From: Desulfovibrio sp.
GTDB taxonomy: Bacteria > Desulfobacterota > Desulfovibrionia > Desulfovibrionales > Desulfovibrionaceae
DNA length: 64,000 nt
Assembly: GCA_031272405.1 (NCBI GenBank)
Contig: JAISTW010000047.1
Span: forward strand, 36,880 to 100,879
Direction: 5' to 3'
Position numbers and translations under genes: made by a program. Under the pieces are notes generated by a model. The model did no database searches and was not told where the DNA came from. It saw only the letters and a list, made by a program, of their open reading frames with translations. This document shows, piece by piece, positions 11,501-18,209 of the stretch; within the stretch, counting starts at the first letter, position 1, and every line of letters starts with the position of its first letter.

Positions 11501-12116
11501 CATTATTGGTGTGTTGTAATGTAAAGTTGCTGAGTTCGAGTTTGCCGAGAACAGCCTGAACAGCAGCAACGCCATAGCTGCCCGCTGGATTCAGGTGGGA
11601 GAAAGTGCTGGCATTGCCGTCAGCCGCCCGGCCGTCCAGCACAAGATTGGAAAGCGTAACATCTTTGGCGTTGGCGATGCTCAACAGACGGTTGGGTTTT
11701 GCGGACGTGGCTATCTCGTATTGTATCTTCAGGGAAGCTCCGTTTGAAAGTACGCCGTCAAGGCTCAGGTCGTGCCCGCCGCCATTCCAATATAAACTAC
11801 CATTACTTGAAGTCGGCGCATATTGAACAGTCCCGCTGCCCGTAAATGTGATGGCCTTGTCGCCGTTGGCGGGATTAACGTCAGGCACGGGAGTGTTGTT
11901 CATAATCTGCTGGCGCAGCGCAGTCCGTGTGTCTGTATTTACCTCGACAGCCCGCGCAAGTCCGGATCCGCCCAGAATCAGCGCGGCCGCCAGCAGGACG
12001 ACGGCCGCCCATTTCCGGCGGCGCAGCCGCCGCGCGGTTCCGCCCGCATCCTGAAACACGGTTGAAGCATTCTGTGAACTCTCCGACGGCAACGCTCTCA
12101 CAATATCTGTCAACAT
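5529..12116 (-). CDS. Giant type Va autotransporter adhesin
   Basis: A 2195-residue protein. An extended N-terminus of about 35 residues precedes a hydrophobic signal core (KWAAVVLLAAALILGGSG, ending ARA). The passenger is beta-helix-like and rich in Asn, Gly, Thr and Ser. Residues about 540-745 hold several autotransporter-associated beta-strand repeats (for example GTNTLTLAGNNTYTGGTNV). The last 300 residues form the autotransporter beta-barrel and end in the outer-membrane signature FRVEF. No protease triad was recognised, so an adhesion or aggregation role is more likely than enzymatic activity. The Skp-like lipoprotein follows in the same direction. The centre of the gene (about 7.4-8.7 kb) is visibly more AT-rich than both ends. 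Confidence 0.92.
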   Translation of the reverse strand: MLTDIVRALPSESSQNASTVFQDAGGTARRLRRRKWAAVVLLAAALILGGSGLARAVEVNTDTRTALRQQIMNNTPVPDVNPANGDKAITFTGSGTVQYAPTSSNGSLYWNGGGHDLSLDGVLSNGASLKIQYEIATSAKPNRLLSIANAKDVTLSNLVLDGRAADGNASTFSHLNPAGSYGVAAVQAVLGKLELSNFTLQHTNNVSVDGGSSASLGVGGGLYVSGTGGGSSFYITGGANFTENQATQKGYDAVNNSDSNAFSALGGGAHVSAFPTVEITGTATEKVTFDSNTATSDGGGYAGGGALYIGDTENQNTKVSITYTEFLNNTAQRVFPGTPDSADNINVRGGGLYIVEDNTGPTPSDPANALTLTVSDSSFTGNTAQVVVGGVGASTAAGGAMAILATSNGKVESALIDNTEFTGNTAENKASGTASYAQGGAIWMNLETPVNEKITVKDSTFTGNSAVSTNGTAQGGAIWTNKDIEVRAVVNNVTFSGNKVVNNGVETRNSIMLAEGATATFDAAPLRTITDADGIAGANGFVVKNGAGTLHLNGLNTYGGNTTINAGTVSVGGTLDSNADTAGYDYHGAIANDGALIFKNNNQTENQILSGVVSGSGTLTQNGTNTLTLAGNNTYTGGTNVGEGATLNVTGTLGDTYNGTTITTHDGDYAGGIVNDGALTFNQISNQTLSGGISGSGSLTKDGVGTLTITGTMDSDNNSVTGNNYAGDINNNSYLTFAQTGSQTLSGAVANNNNGTLTIKGGPVTLDSNSSLSLSGSGKIDVQSDLDISETTLDVDHASATLFTVNSAPGTATPATLTVSEKQLNDVSSTPGDVAVRVGNDGGTLVVTYDSAAKEAAGDDGGAWLDVRALHKADATDPTTEGIYLGEGGSVTSKDEVSGEPSEITLKLAPSGDSTLDIGQGAIYADILNARQSDADGTDPATLKLTVASGTLSAQSGLNVLDKNRNTGPTLVISDNASDIGSLELGQTGKNDAGVINGNVSVENTGKMNVNGGDWSLKEGSGSTINIASSTSGSDALTIANGATLDVSNGALVSSSAGGNIVLDDKAELVTTAASMQDNSGKTLVDVLDGNGYDGQIVTASNNGGTISLKDLGADPLTTTQLGDLKENLLGASDSANMIDLNQARVDVNLVAGAVDRRIDYDTVNQTIADNNLGNFKNYDSGENTGDIIVKDVPEPAASVNVGLEKAAGVELTVGATTLKNGNNNLTLTGSYNPNKNDAEILAHDNEGYSLLVAKEVDPTTHVGEAGNLSIGAGQVTLQSDPAVELGSRVADVTLRNDGGDSQLNVSGFTAANGQVSPSKVTTGDITTEIADKGIIKVTDGSILFAGDIGATEKLQNVEVVNGSSLVLFNPDPAASEKIVNDVKTLSSNSTVVNPANAEKVYSDLQQVFTDLETYGKNLNSHNITLDNKSTLIANSIIADQLSAMNSAVGATKISTTGFTAENESIIIAHQMDVSGETKVKNSTLAIIPKDANLHEILYTQNPTPSAFGATSAFNGHTLFEDSTVAIMNAKFNDDVNINQGTHAIIVNMQGSAGHTIAVGTTQDTKASTLQVRTLALNSGNLIVDPSWAADGPNKVGIGNFNNGTNVIDGGVGVGQNSMLTLGTPDLTWLADQVNQVTNGKGLTQNGVQAALGIYNPMRLGYSAGTGYSLIVDGGMNYNALNTALNDAFNSNSPTITFAGNSLLVVRGDAALGANEALSATAATQATVYNGAKLRIADAQINQTYIVLGDNINLDAAAYAASTGWNGSNLSTQSRSIVLTRAAGHDGWFEAKFNSAKNWLPDLDDQLVHIVDNMYLVNGRENMDANAAGVRFLSRATAWDATRNIGLGNDPKSATITIESAARFAQLGAVAPMTLAANNAAGGAITQRTSLAQPHSGLRAVRADGTLESPGAHKLGLALWAIPLYQSANGHEIKAGDTFKQDYSGGLGGVAVGADYTVANTARFGVTAHMGGGYASGGGDLAETTNHFNFWGLGAYAGMTARNFGLTADLTYTSVWNNVKQELSRGMAMRDLKSDIQSHAVSAGLRAEYKIVTPVVDVIPHAGARYTNLVTDAHSVKSDSTVLKADRVSQNIWTFPVGVAISKPISTGNGWRVKPSLDLAVIPAAGDLENKTKVRFTGTDGKAEMENRVMDYVSYMGGVGLEFGNDTVSFGLNYNLIASEHNTNHALFGTFRVEF

Positions 12117-12446
12117 GGCGCATTCCTTGTATATGGGCCGCGGGTTGCGCGGACCGAAACTGTTCGTGGCTGTTCAAATCCGTCAAGCACTGTCGGGCGG
12201 CTCCTCCGCCCTGAATCGTGTGAGACAAAAAGTTTGTAGACGGCGCAATAAATGTCAACGGCGAAATTTTGTTAAACTTTAGCATGAAGAGCGGGAAAAA
12301 ACAAAAATTTTTTTGAGAAATCAAACCGCGTTGCGGAAACAGAGTGCCCATTGCGGATAAAACAGGCCGCTGCTCAGCGCGGGACGGGACTTTGCGGCAA
12401 TGGCCCCGCGAACGAAGACTGTGGCCTTGCGTTCAGAAAAGAGGGA
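12117..12446. other. 330-base gap: upstream region of the autotransporter
   Basis: No gene was recognised. Both flanking genes are on the minus strand, so this is the leader of the autotransporter and the end of the gate-protein operon. It is AT-rich around 12230-12320. A TTGACA lies on the minus strand at 12258-12253, but a good -10 box at proper spacing is missing: TACAAA would leave only 14 nt. A short GC hairpin (GGCGG/CCGCC) lies at about 12195-12210 in the transcribed leader. No convincing terminator for the gate operon was found. Confidence 0.5.
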
Positions 12447-13439
12447 TCAGAGGGTGCAATAATAGTACAGCGCCGTCATCACAATCATGCTTGCGGCCCG
12501 CAGGGCCTGGTTGGCGCAGACAAGCTTCAGGGCCAGGGCGGGGCGGAAAATGCCGGAGTAGACCGGCAGTTGGTGGCGCAGGGCGCGCACCGGCGTGGAG
12601 AGAATATTGCCGGCCATCAGGGCCAGGACGATGTCGCGCGGGCTCAGGGCGCCGTGTTGCAGGGCAAAGCCGGCCGCGCCCAGAGCCGCGCCGAATTCCG
12701 CCGCCAGATGCAGGGCGATGACGCTCGCGGCTTCGGGCTTGAGAAAGCCGAGCCAAGCGATATGCGCGGACAGCCAGGCCTCCAGCAGGGCGAATTGCCC
12801 GGTGCGCTGCAAGACGTACATGAGCGTGTAGATGGGCACGGTGAACAGAACCAGCCTGACCAGCCTGCGCGTGAAACGCCGCCAGGCCGTGCCCAGCGCG
12901 TCCTGAAAGGTTTCCCGAAGCCGTTTGCCGGAATGCGGAATGCGGGGGGCGGCGTTTGCCTGGTTTGCGGCCGGCTGGGGCGCGGGCAGGGTCAGCGCGC
13001 CCAGGGCGATGGTAAAGCCGGTGCGGGCGGCGGCGGCCAGCAGGGTCAGGCCCACATAGACCGCGGCAGGCCGCCCCAGCGCGGGCCAGGCCAGCAGAAA
13101 AATGGAGGGCGTGTGCATCAGATAGGCGGGCAGGCTGTTGAAGAGGTTGGCCAGGGTCAGTTCCCTGCCTGAAATCCGCCCCTCGCTGTGGGCATGGGCC
13201 AAAAGACTGTTGGCGGCCGCCGGGGCGGCGAAGGCCAGGGCGAACGCCGCGCCGGAGACTTCTCCCAGATGGGCGAGGCGGGCCAGGGGGCGGGTCGGGG
13301 CGGCCAGAAAGCGCGCCCAGTTGAGGGATTCCAGCAGGCCGGCCAGCATCAGACCGGCGGACAAACCGGCCAGCAGGCGCGACAGCGGCAACGCGAGGGA
13401 GTGGACAAGCTCGCCGAACAAATCCGCGTTTTCGGGCAT
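12447..13439 (-). CDS. Nucleoside-recognition (Gate) domain membrane protein
   Basis: A 330-residue polytopic membrane protein. The pattern LGEVSGAAFALAFAAPAAANSLLAHAH, then a loop with LANLFNSLPAYLMHTPS, and a second copy later (AEFGAALGAAGFALQHG with MAGNILSTPVRALRHQLPV) matches the two halves of Gate proteins related to SpmA/SpmB and the nucleoside transporter core. Substrates of this family are mostly unknown. It is the last gene of the run ahcY-rnhA-lapG-like-gate, starting 5 nt after the previous stop. A role in transport of a small metabolite is only an inference from the fold. Confidence 0.75.
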   Translation of the reverse strand: MPENADLFGELVHSLALPLSRLLAGLSAGLMLAGLLESLNWARFLAAPTRPLARLAHLGEVSGAAFALAFAAPAAANSLLAHAHSEGRISGRELTLANLFNSLPAYLMHTPSIFLLAWPALGRPAAVYVGLTLLAAAARTGFTIALGALTLPAPQPAANQANAAPRIPHSGKRLRETFQDALGTAWRRFTRRLVRLVLFTVPIYTLMYVLQRTGQFALLEAWLSAHIAWLGFLKPEAASVIALHLAAEFGAALGAAGFALQHGALSPRDIVLALMAGNILSTPVRALRHQLPVYSGIFRPALALKLVCANQALRAASMIVMTALYYYCTL

Positions 13440-13443
13440 GGCC

Positions 13444-14142
13444 TTATTGATACTGCCAGACGCCGTTTTCGTTAAAGGCGAATTCCACCTTGTAGTAACG
13501 GCTCAGGGCTTCGTTCTGCTTCAGGACAAGTCCCGGGGGGCGGGCGTTGTTATCTATGATGTAGATGTGCCCGTCAATGCGCACTGCCAGCAACATGTGC
13601 CCGACGCTGCCGTTTTCCGTAACGATGACCAGGCGCATGTTTTCTGCGGCGAAGCCGTGCTCGCGCAGGACAAAATACTTGGCGATGGCGAAATCCTCGC
13701 AATCGCCCCGGGCGAGCCGCAAGCACGTGGCCGGTGCGGCCCATTTTTCCGGCACGCCGTACACTTCCTCGTCCGACGCGCCCTTGACCTGAAAGTTGAT
13801 GAAACCGCTGATGGCGGAAAGTTGTTCCAGGGGTTTCATGCGCGGCAAGGCTGCTTCCAGATTGCGCCTGTTCTCCTGGGCGGTTTCCGGCAGGCGGCGC
13901 AGGGAGTCTTTTTCCTCGGCGGAATCACGGGCGTATTCGCTCAGAACTTCTTCCCACATTATAGCGTGGTGTCGCCAGGCCGGCGAGGCAAGGGCGGATG
14001 CTTCCAAGCGCGTTTCGCCGAGCAGCGTTTTCCATCCGTCCGTCTCGGCGGACCGCGCCGCCAGAGCATCCGTTGGCGTTGTCGTCACGCGCAACAACAG
14101 CCACAAAAACACAAGAAGCCGTCTCCACAGCGTCATGGTCAT
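13444..14142 (-). CDS. LapG-like transglutaminase-type cysteine peptidase
   Basis: A 232-residue secreted protein with N-terminal hydrophobic segment LLVFLWLLLRV. The papain/transglutaminase triad is visible in the order Cys (RGDCEDFAIAKYF), His (GSVGHMLLAV) and Asp (YIIDNNA), with spacings close to those of LapG of Pseudomonas fluorescens. LapG is a periplasmic, calcium-dependent protease that releases large adhesins from the cell surface and is held in check by the c-di-GMP receptor LapD. No LapD-like or type I adhesin gene is in this window, but a giant autotransporter lies one gene away. The ATG overlaps the rnhA stop (ATGA), so translation is probably coupled. Confidence 0.8.
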   Translation of the reverse strand: MTMTLWRRLLVFLWLLLRVTTTPTDALAARSAETDGWKTLLGETRLEASALASPAWRHHAIMWEEVLSEYARDSAEEKDSLRRLPETAQENRRNLEAALPRMKPLEQLSAISGFINFQVKGASDEEVYGVPEKWAAPATCLRLARGDCEDFAIAKYFVLREHGFAAENMRLVIVTENGSVGHMLLAVRIDGHIYIIDNNARPPGLVLKQNEALSRYYKVEFAFNENGVWQYQ

Positions 14143-14621
14143 TGCCGCTCTTCTCCGTCCCAGCCGGCATCCTCGGGCAGATTGATCCCCCGCGCCGCCA
14201 GGCCTGCCAATTCGTCGCAGCGCGCGTTTTCCTCATGGCCAGCGTGGCCCCTGAGCCAGACAAAGCGCACCTGATGGCGGGTTAGCAGGGGCAGGAGCCT
14301 TTGCCACAAATCCACGTTTTTGACCGGCTTGTTGTCGGCTTTGCGCCAGTTTTTGGCCCGCCAGCTGTCCAGCCAGCCCTTTTCCACGGCATCGCGCACA
14401 TAGCGGGAATCCGTATACAGGCTCACCCGGCAGGGCTCCCGGAGAGCGCCGAGACCTTCCAGCACGGCCATGATTTCCATGCGGTTGTTGGTCGTCAGCC
14501 TGAAGCCCCCGGTCAGTTCCCGGCGATGGGGGCTGCCCTCAAGACGCAGCAATGCCGCCCAGCCGCCGGGGCCGGGATTGCCGAGGCAGGCGCCGTCCGT
14601 GTGGATGACGACTTCTTTCAC
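14139..14621 (-). CDS. rnhA: Ribonuclease HI
   Basis: 160 residues. The enzyme cuts the RNA strand of RNA-DNA hybrids, acting on R-loops and primers. All four acidic catalytic residues are in place: Asp in IHTDGACLGNPGPGG, Glu in NNRMEIMAVLEGL, Asp in LYTDSRYVRDAV, and the final Asp in ENARCDELAGLA. A His loop (GHAGHEENA) precedes the last one. It begins 12 nt after the ahcY stop and overlaps the LapG-like gene by 4 nt. Length is normal for bacterial RNase HI. Confidence 0.96.
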   Translation of the reverse strand: MKEVVIHTDGACLGNPGPGGWAALLRLEGSPHRRELTGGFRLTTNNRMEIMAVLEGLGALREPCRVSLYTDSRYVRDAVEKGWLDSWRAKNWRKADNKPVKNVDLWQRLLPLLTRHQVRFVWLRGHAGHEENARCDELAGLAARGINLPEDAGWDGEERQ

Positions 14622-14633
14622 AAAACGCCGCCG

Positions 14634-16058
14634 TCAGTATCTGTAGAGTTCCGACTTGTACGGGCCTTCAATCTTCACGCCGATATAGTTGGCCTGTTCC
14701 GGGGTCAGGCGCGTCAGTTTGACGCCCAGGCGGGCCAGATGCAGGCGGGCGACCTCCTCGTCCAGTTCCTTGGGCAGGGTGTAGACCTTTTTCTCCATAT
14801 GTTTGTCGCCCGCCAGAAGCAGTTGGGCCAGAGTCTGGTTGGTGAAGCTGTTGGACATGACGAAGCTGGAGTGTCCCGTGGCGCAGCCGAGGTTGACCAG
14901 GCGGCCTTCGGCCAGCACGATGATGCTCCGGCCGGAGCGCAGCGTCCATTTGTCCACCTGAGGCTTGATGTTGACCTTGCTCACGCCCGGTGTCTTTTCC
15001 AGGTAGGCCATGTCGATCTCGTTGTCAAAGTGGCCGATGTTGCAGACGATGGCCTCGTTTTTCATGCCCTCCATGTGCGCGCCGGTTATGACGCGCAGAT
15101 TGCCGGTGCAGGTGACGTAGATGTCCGCTTCCGGCAGGGCGTCTTCCACAGTGACGACCTCAAAGCCCTCCATGGCCGCCTGCAGAGCGCAGATGGGGTC
15201 AATTTCGGTCACCAGCACCCGCGCGCCGAAACCGCGCATGGACTGGGCGCAGCCCTTGCCCACGTCGCCGTAGCCGACAACGCACACGCACTTGCCGGCC
15301 ACCATGACGTCCGTCGCCCGCTTGATGCCGTCCGCCAGGGATTCCCGGCAGCCGTACAGATTGTCGAATTTTGACTTGGTGACCGAGTCATTGACGTTGA
15401 TGGCCGGAAAGAGCAAACGCCCGGCCGCCTCAAGCTGATAGAGTCTGTGCACGCCGGTGGTGGTTTCCTCCGAAACGCCTTTCACCCGCGCGGCCACGGT
15501 CTGCCAGTGCTTCGGGTCTTCCTTGCGGCGCAGGGCCAGCCGTTCCAGGATGCAGGCCTCTTCCTTGTTGTCTGTGGGCTGCTCAAGCAGGGCCAGCTCC
15601 CTTTCCACGTCAACGCCTTTGTGTATGAGCAGCGTCGCGTCTCCGCCGTCGTCCACAATCAGGTCCGGGCCGGCGCCGTCCGGCCAGGTCAGGGCCATTT
15701 CCGTGCACCACCAGTAGTCCTCCAAACTTTCGCCCTTCCAGGCGAACACGGCGGCCAGGCCTTCTTTGGCGACGGCGGCGGCCGCGTGATCCTGGGTGGA
15801 GAATATGTTGCAGGAGGCCCAGCGCAAATCCGCGCCCAGGGCATGCAGCGTCTTGATGAGCATGGCCGTTTGTATGGTCATGTGCAATGAGCCGGTGACG
15901 CGCAGGCCTTTGAGGGGCTGCAGCGGTCCGTATTTTCTGATGCATTCCATGAGGCCGGGCATTTCACGTTCGGAAAGCTGCATTTCCTTGGCGCCGAAAT
16001 CCGCCAGACCAATATCCGCCACCTTGTACGGCAGGGTCAAATCCAGGGCTATTACCAT
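14634..16058 (-). CDS. ahcY: S-adenosylhomocysteine hydrolase
   Basis: A 474-residue NAD-dependent enzyme that splits S-adenosylhomocysteine into adenosine and homocysteine, removing the product inhibitor of methyltransferases. Motifs include [19 protein letters not shown] near the N-terminus, the NAD-binding loop [15 protein letters not shown], the substrate region [20 protein letters not shown], and the C-terminal KSELYRY, in which Lys and Tyr reach the neighbouring subunit. It carries the longer mid-domain insertion typical of many bacterial forms. The 127 nt upstream contain a short hairpin but no recognisable S-adenosylhomocysteine riboswitch core. It leads a four-gene minus-strand run with rnhA. 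Confidence 0.97.
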   Translation of the reverse strand: MVIALDLTLPYKVADIGLADFGAKEMQLSEREMPGLMECIRKYGPLQPLKGLRVTGSLHMTIQTAMLIKTLHALGADLRWASCNIFSTQDHAAAAVAKEGLAAVFAWKGESLEDYWWCTEMALTWPDGAGPDLIVDDGGDATLLIHKGVDVERELALLEQPTDNKEEACILERLALRRKEDPKHWQTVAARVKGVSEETTTGVHRLYQLEAAGRLLFPAINVNDSVTKSKFDNLYGCRESLADGIKRATDVMVAGKCVCVVGYGDVGKGCAQSMRGFGARVLVTEIDPICALQAAMEGFEVVTVEDALPEADIYVTCTGNLRVITGAHMEGMKNEAIVCNIGHFDNEIDMAYLEKTPGVSKVNIKPQVDKWTLRSGRSIIVLAEGRLVNLGCATGHSSFVMSNSFTNQTLAQLLLAGDKHMEKKVYTLPKELDEEVARLHLARLGVKLTRLTPEQANYIGVKIEGPYKSELYRY

Positions 16059-16185
16059 ATCTCTTGTCTCCTTGCAGGAAATCCTGTATATTCGTGCCGG
16101 TTGCGGCGGATTCGCCGAACCTGCGCGTATTGTTTACCAGTATTGAAGCCCTCGCACAAGCACAAATAAACGCGATATCCGAAAA

Positions 16186-16530
16186 ATGAAACCCACGCGC
16201 AAGCGCGCAAGACTGGAAGCCCCCGTCCCGGCCGCGGCCGTGTTGCAATCCGTGCTCAATGCGCTGGGCGCGAGTCCTGAACGGGCGCGGCTTTTCCATC
16301 TGTGGCAAAACTGGGATATGGTCATGGGGCCGGAACTGGCCTCTTTGGCCCTGCCCATGGGAGCGCGGGGGAACACGTTGCTTCTGGGCGCGCCGGACTC
16401 CATAGCCATTCAGGAACTGCACCTGCAAAACGGGGAAATTCTGGAACGGGTCAACGCCTTTATGGAAAGTCCGTTTTTCAGGGCGGTCAACATCAGTTTG
16501 TGCCCGGGGCGGCCGACGTGTGGGGAATGA
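16186..16530 (+). CDS. DUF721 (DciA-like) protein
   Basis: A 114-residue protein with the DUF721 core: HLWQNWDMVMGPELASLALP, followed by GNTLLLGAPDSIAIQELHLQ and a C-terminal helix. DciA proteins load or activate the replicative helicase DnaB in bacteria lacking DnaC. Some DUF721 proteins of this short size have no proven role. It is divergent from ahcY and is followed by an AT-rich gap. No strong ribosome-binding site is visible before the ATG. The family is secure, the helicase-loading role less so. Confidence 0.8.
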   Translation: MKPTRKRARLEAPVPAAAVLQSVLNALGASPERARLFHLWQNWDMVMGPELASLALPMGARGNTLLLGAPDSIAIQELHLQNGEILERVNAFMESPFFRAVNISLCPGRPTCGE

Positions 16531-16849
16531 GAGCGGCAGTCGAAGCACAAGACATATTTTTAAAAAATACAACTGGATAACCATGTTAAAGCGTTGCTTT
16601 TCAAGAAAAACTTTAAAACCGCAATGCGTATTTTACTCAAGATTTTCGTGAGAACCGCAAAAAAAACTCTAGAGACTGAAAAAAATTTTATCAGTTATTT
16701 TATATAATTGTAAAAAATTTTAAATTTTTCTCATGCGAACTTGTTGTTTTTGGGCTGCGGTTCTTGACAAGCCTTGCCCGCTGGTGCTAGCTTGTGCCCG
16801 TACCTGCAACCCCTCGGGCGCACAAAGCGCCATTGCGGCGGAGGAGTCA
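16531..16849. other. 319-base gap with AT-rich leader before a small conserved-looking gene
   Basis: No gene was recognised. Bases about 16560-16735 are strikingly AT-rich with several A and T runs, next to GC-rich genes. This is consistent with an UP element, nucleoid-protein binding or curved promoter DNA. The downstream edge contains the promoter listed separately. Confidence 0.6.
16764..16793 (+). promoter_or_regulatory. Sigma-70 type promoter
   Basis: A perfect TTGACA (16764-16769) is followed 18 nt later by TAGCTT (16788-16793). It lies about 57 nt before the ATG of the 124-residue gene and directly downstream of an A/T-tract block that could act as an UP element. Confidence 0.65.
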
Positions 16850-17224
16850 ATGAGTTCTGAAAAAAATATGGAAACCATCTGTCTGAAGCATGACAACGGC
16901 GTGGACATGGAGTTCCGCGGGCGGCTTTTCTCGGAATGCTCCTGGTATGACGAGGAAAATGCCTACACGCTTCAGAAGCTCTATGTTACGGACAATAACG
17001 AACAGGTTTATTATATTGTGCGTAAACACGGCGACGATCACAGCCGCCATGCCTACCGACTGGCCGTGGAGGGCGAGTCCTGCCGCATATTCAACGGCAC
17101 CTTGGAGATAAGCCTGGATTTTGACTCCCTCATGCTGGCCGTGCGCGGCATCTGCGGCATGGCGGACGGAGACCTGCCCACGCTTTCCCAGGTTGGGGAC
17201 ATGCTCAAAGCCGCGAACACCTGA
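16850..17224 (+). CDS. Hypothetical protein, 124 residues
   Basis: A small soluble acidic protein. I do not recognise the family. It contains a run of predicted beta strands (MEFRGRLFSECSWYDEENAY, then LYVTDNNEQVYYIVRKHGDD), which suggests a compact beta-rich fold, and no signal peptide or membrane segment. The start at 16850 is chosen because GGCGGAGGAG stands 4-13 nt ahead. The longer frame from 16733 would run through the promoter region. It is monocistronic, with a good promoter upstream and a convergent membrane-protein gene downstream. Confidence 0.75.
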   Translation: MSSEKNMETICLKHDNGVDMEFRGRLFSECSWYDEENAYTLQKLYVTDNNEQVYYIVRKHGDDHSRHAYRLAVEGESCRIFNGTLEISLDFDSLMLAVRGICGMADGDLPTLSQVGDMLKAANT

Positions 17225-17255
17225 TTTTCGTCTCGTCCCATCAGTTCGCGCCGCG

Positions 17256-18143
17256 TCACGCCGTTTCCCGCGGTGTCGCCTTTTTCGTTTCTTCCGCCGT
17301 TGGCCGCAGAAAATAGTTCGTCACCCAGGTCAGCCCCAGCACATACAGCGCGGCGACAATGCTGACCACGGTATCCCAGGGCTGCTCCGCGGACAGGGCA
17401 AGGCGCATGAGCAGCGTGCCGATGACAAAGCCGGAATTGCGGAAAACCGCCTGAAAGGCCGGCATATAGCGCTGGGCGATGAGCACCAGGGCGATATCGG
17501 CAAAAATAAGCACCGTGTAGATGACTTCAAAAAACGTGTGCCCCGCGCCCTCCAGAAATATCATCCGCGCGTCGCGCACCATGAAGCCGAAAAAAATCAC
17601 GAAGAGGCTCAGGGAGAGCAGTTTTTTGCTCATGACGTAGCGCATGCGCATTTCCGGCTTCTGGATGAAGCGCTGCGGCCTGACCATGCGCATATACACG
17701 CACAGGCAGGCGAAAACGCACAGCGCGCCGAAGCCGGAAAGAGCTATGTAGAGAATGGGCTGAAGATTGCCGGCCACGGTGACGGGTTCGGGCAGCGCGG
17801 AAAGCTCCTTGAAGGCGTTGCGCAGGAGAATCAGGGTGAGTATCTCGAACTGTTTCCCGACGGAACGGGAAATGGAGCTGGAAATGGAAAAAATGAGACT
17901 CATCACCTCCAGTCCCAGAATCAGGGTAAAGGCAAGATGTATGGCGGCGAAGTGGCTCAACGGCGTGTGCTGGGCCAGCGCCGGCGGCAAAAGACGGCAT
18001 CGGTTCAGTTCTATGCCGATCAGGGCGAAAATGTATACCCATAAAATCAGAAGGGCCACCCGGCGCTGGGTGCCGGGCCTTTCCCAGGTCTGGTGCATCC
18101 AGTCGAAAACGTCCGTCAGCGGTTGCAGTTTGTCTATAATCAT
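17256..18143 (-). CDS. Polytopic membrane protein of unknown function
   Basis: 295 residues with about six hydrophobic segments (about 28-48, 65-90, 130-155, 172-195, 205-222 and 240-265). A charged loop (MRMVRPQRFIQKPEMRMRYV) lies between the third and fourth. No transporter or channel signature was recognised. The start at 18143 gives a cytoplasmic N-terminus before the first helix, and a GGAGAGAC-like run lies upstream on the minus strand. It is divergent from the WsaF-like glycosyltransferase gene. Confidence 0.7.
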   Translation of the reverse strand: MIIDKLQPLTDVFDWMHQTWERPGTQRRVALLILWVYIFALIGIELNRCRLLPPALAQHTPLSHFAAIHLAFTLILGLEVMSLIFSISSSISRSVGKQFEILTLILLRNAFKELSALPEPVTVAGNLQPILYIALSGFGALCVFACLCVYMRMVRPQRFIQKPEMRMRYVMSKKLLSLSLFVIFFGFMVRDARMIFLEGAGHTFFEVIYTVLIFADIALVLIAQRYMPAFQAVFRNSGFVIGTLLMRLALSAEQPWDTVVSIVAALYVLGLTWVTNYFLRPTAEETKKATPRETA

Positions 18144-18209
18144 GGGCGGGTCTCTCCTTCTCTCTATAAATCAATTTACAACCTTTGCAAATATCTTTAT
18201 ACAGCGCGC

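Noticed and set aside
16059..16185. Possible S-adenosylhomocysteine riboswitch before ahcY
   Set aside because: A short GC hairpin exists in the leader, but the conserved riboswitch core bases could not be found on the minus strand.
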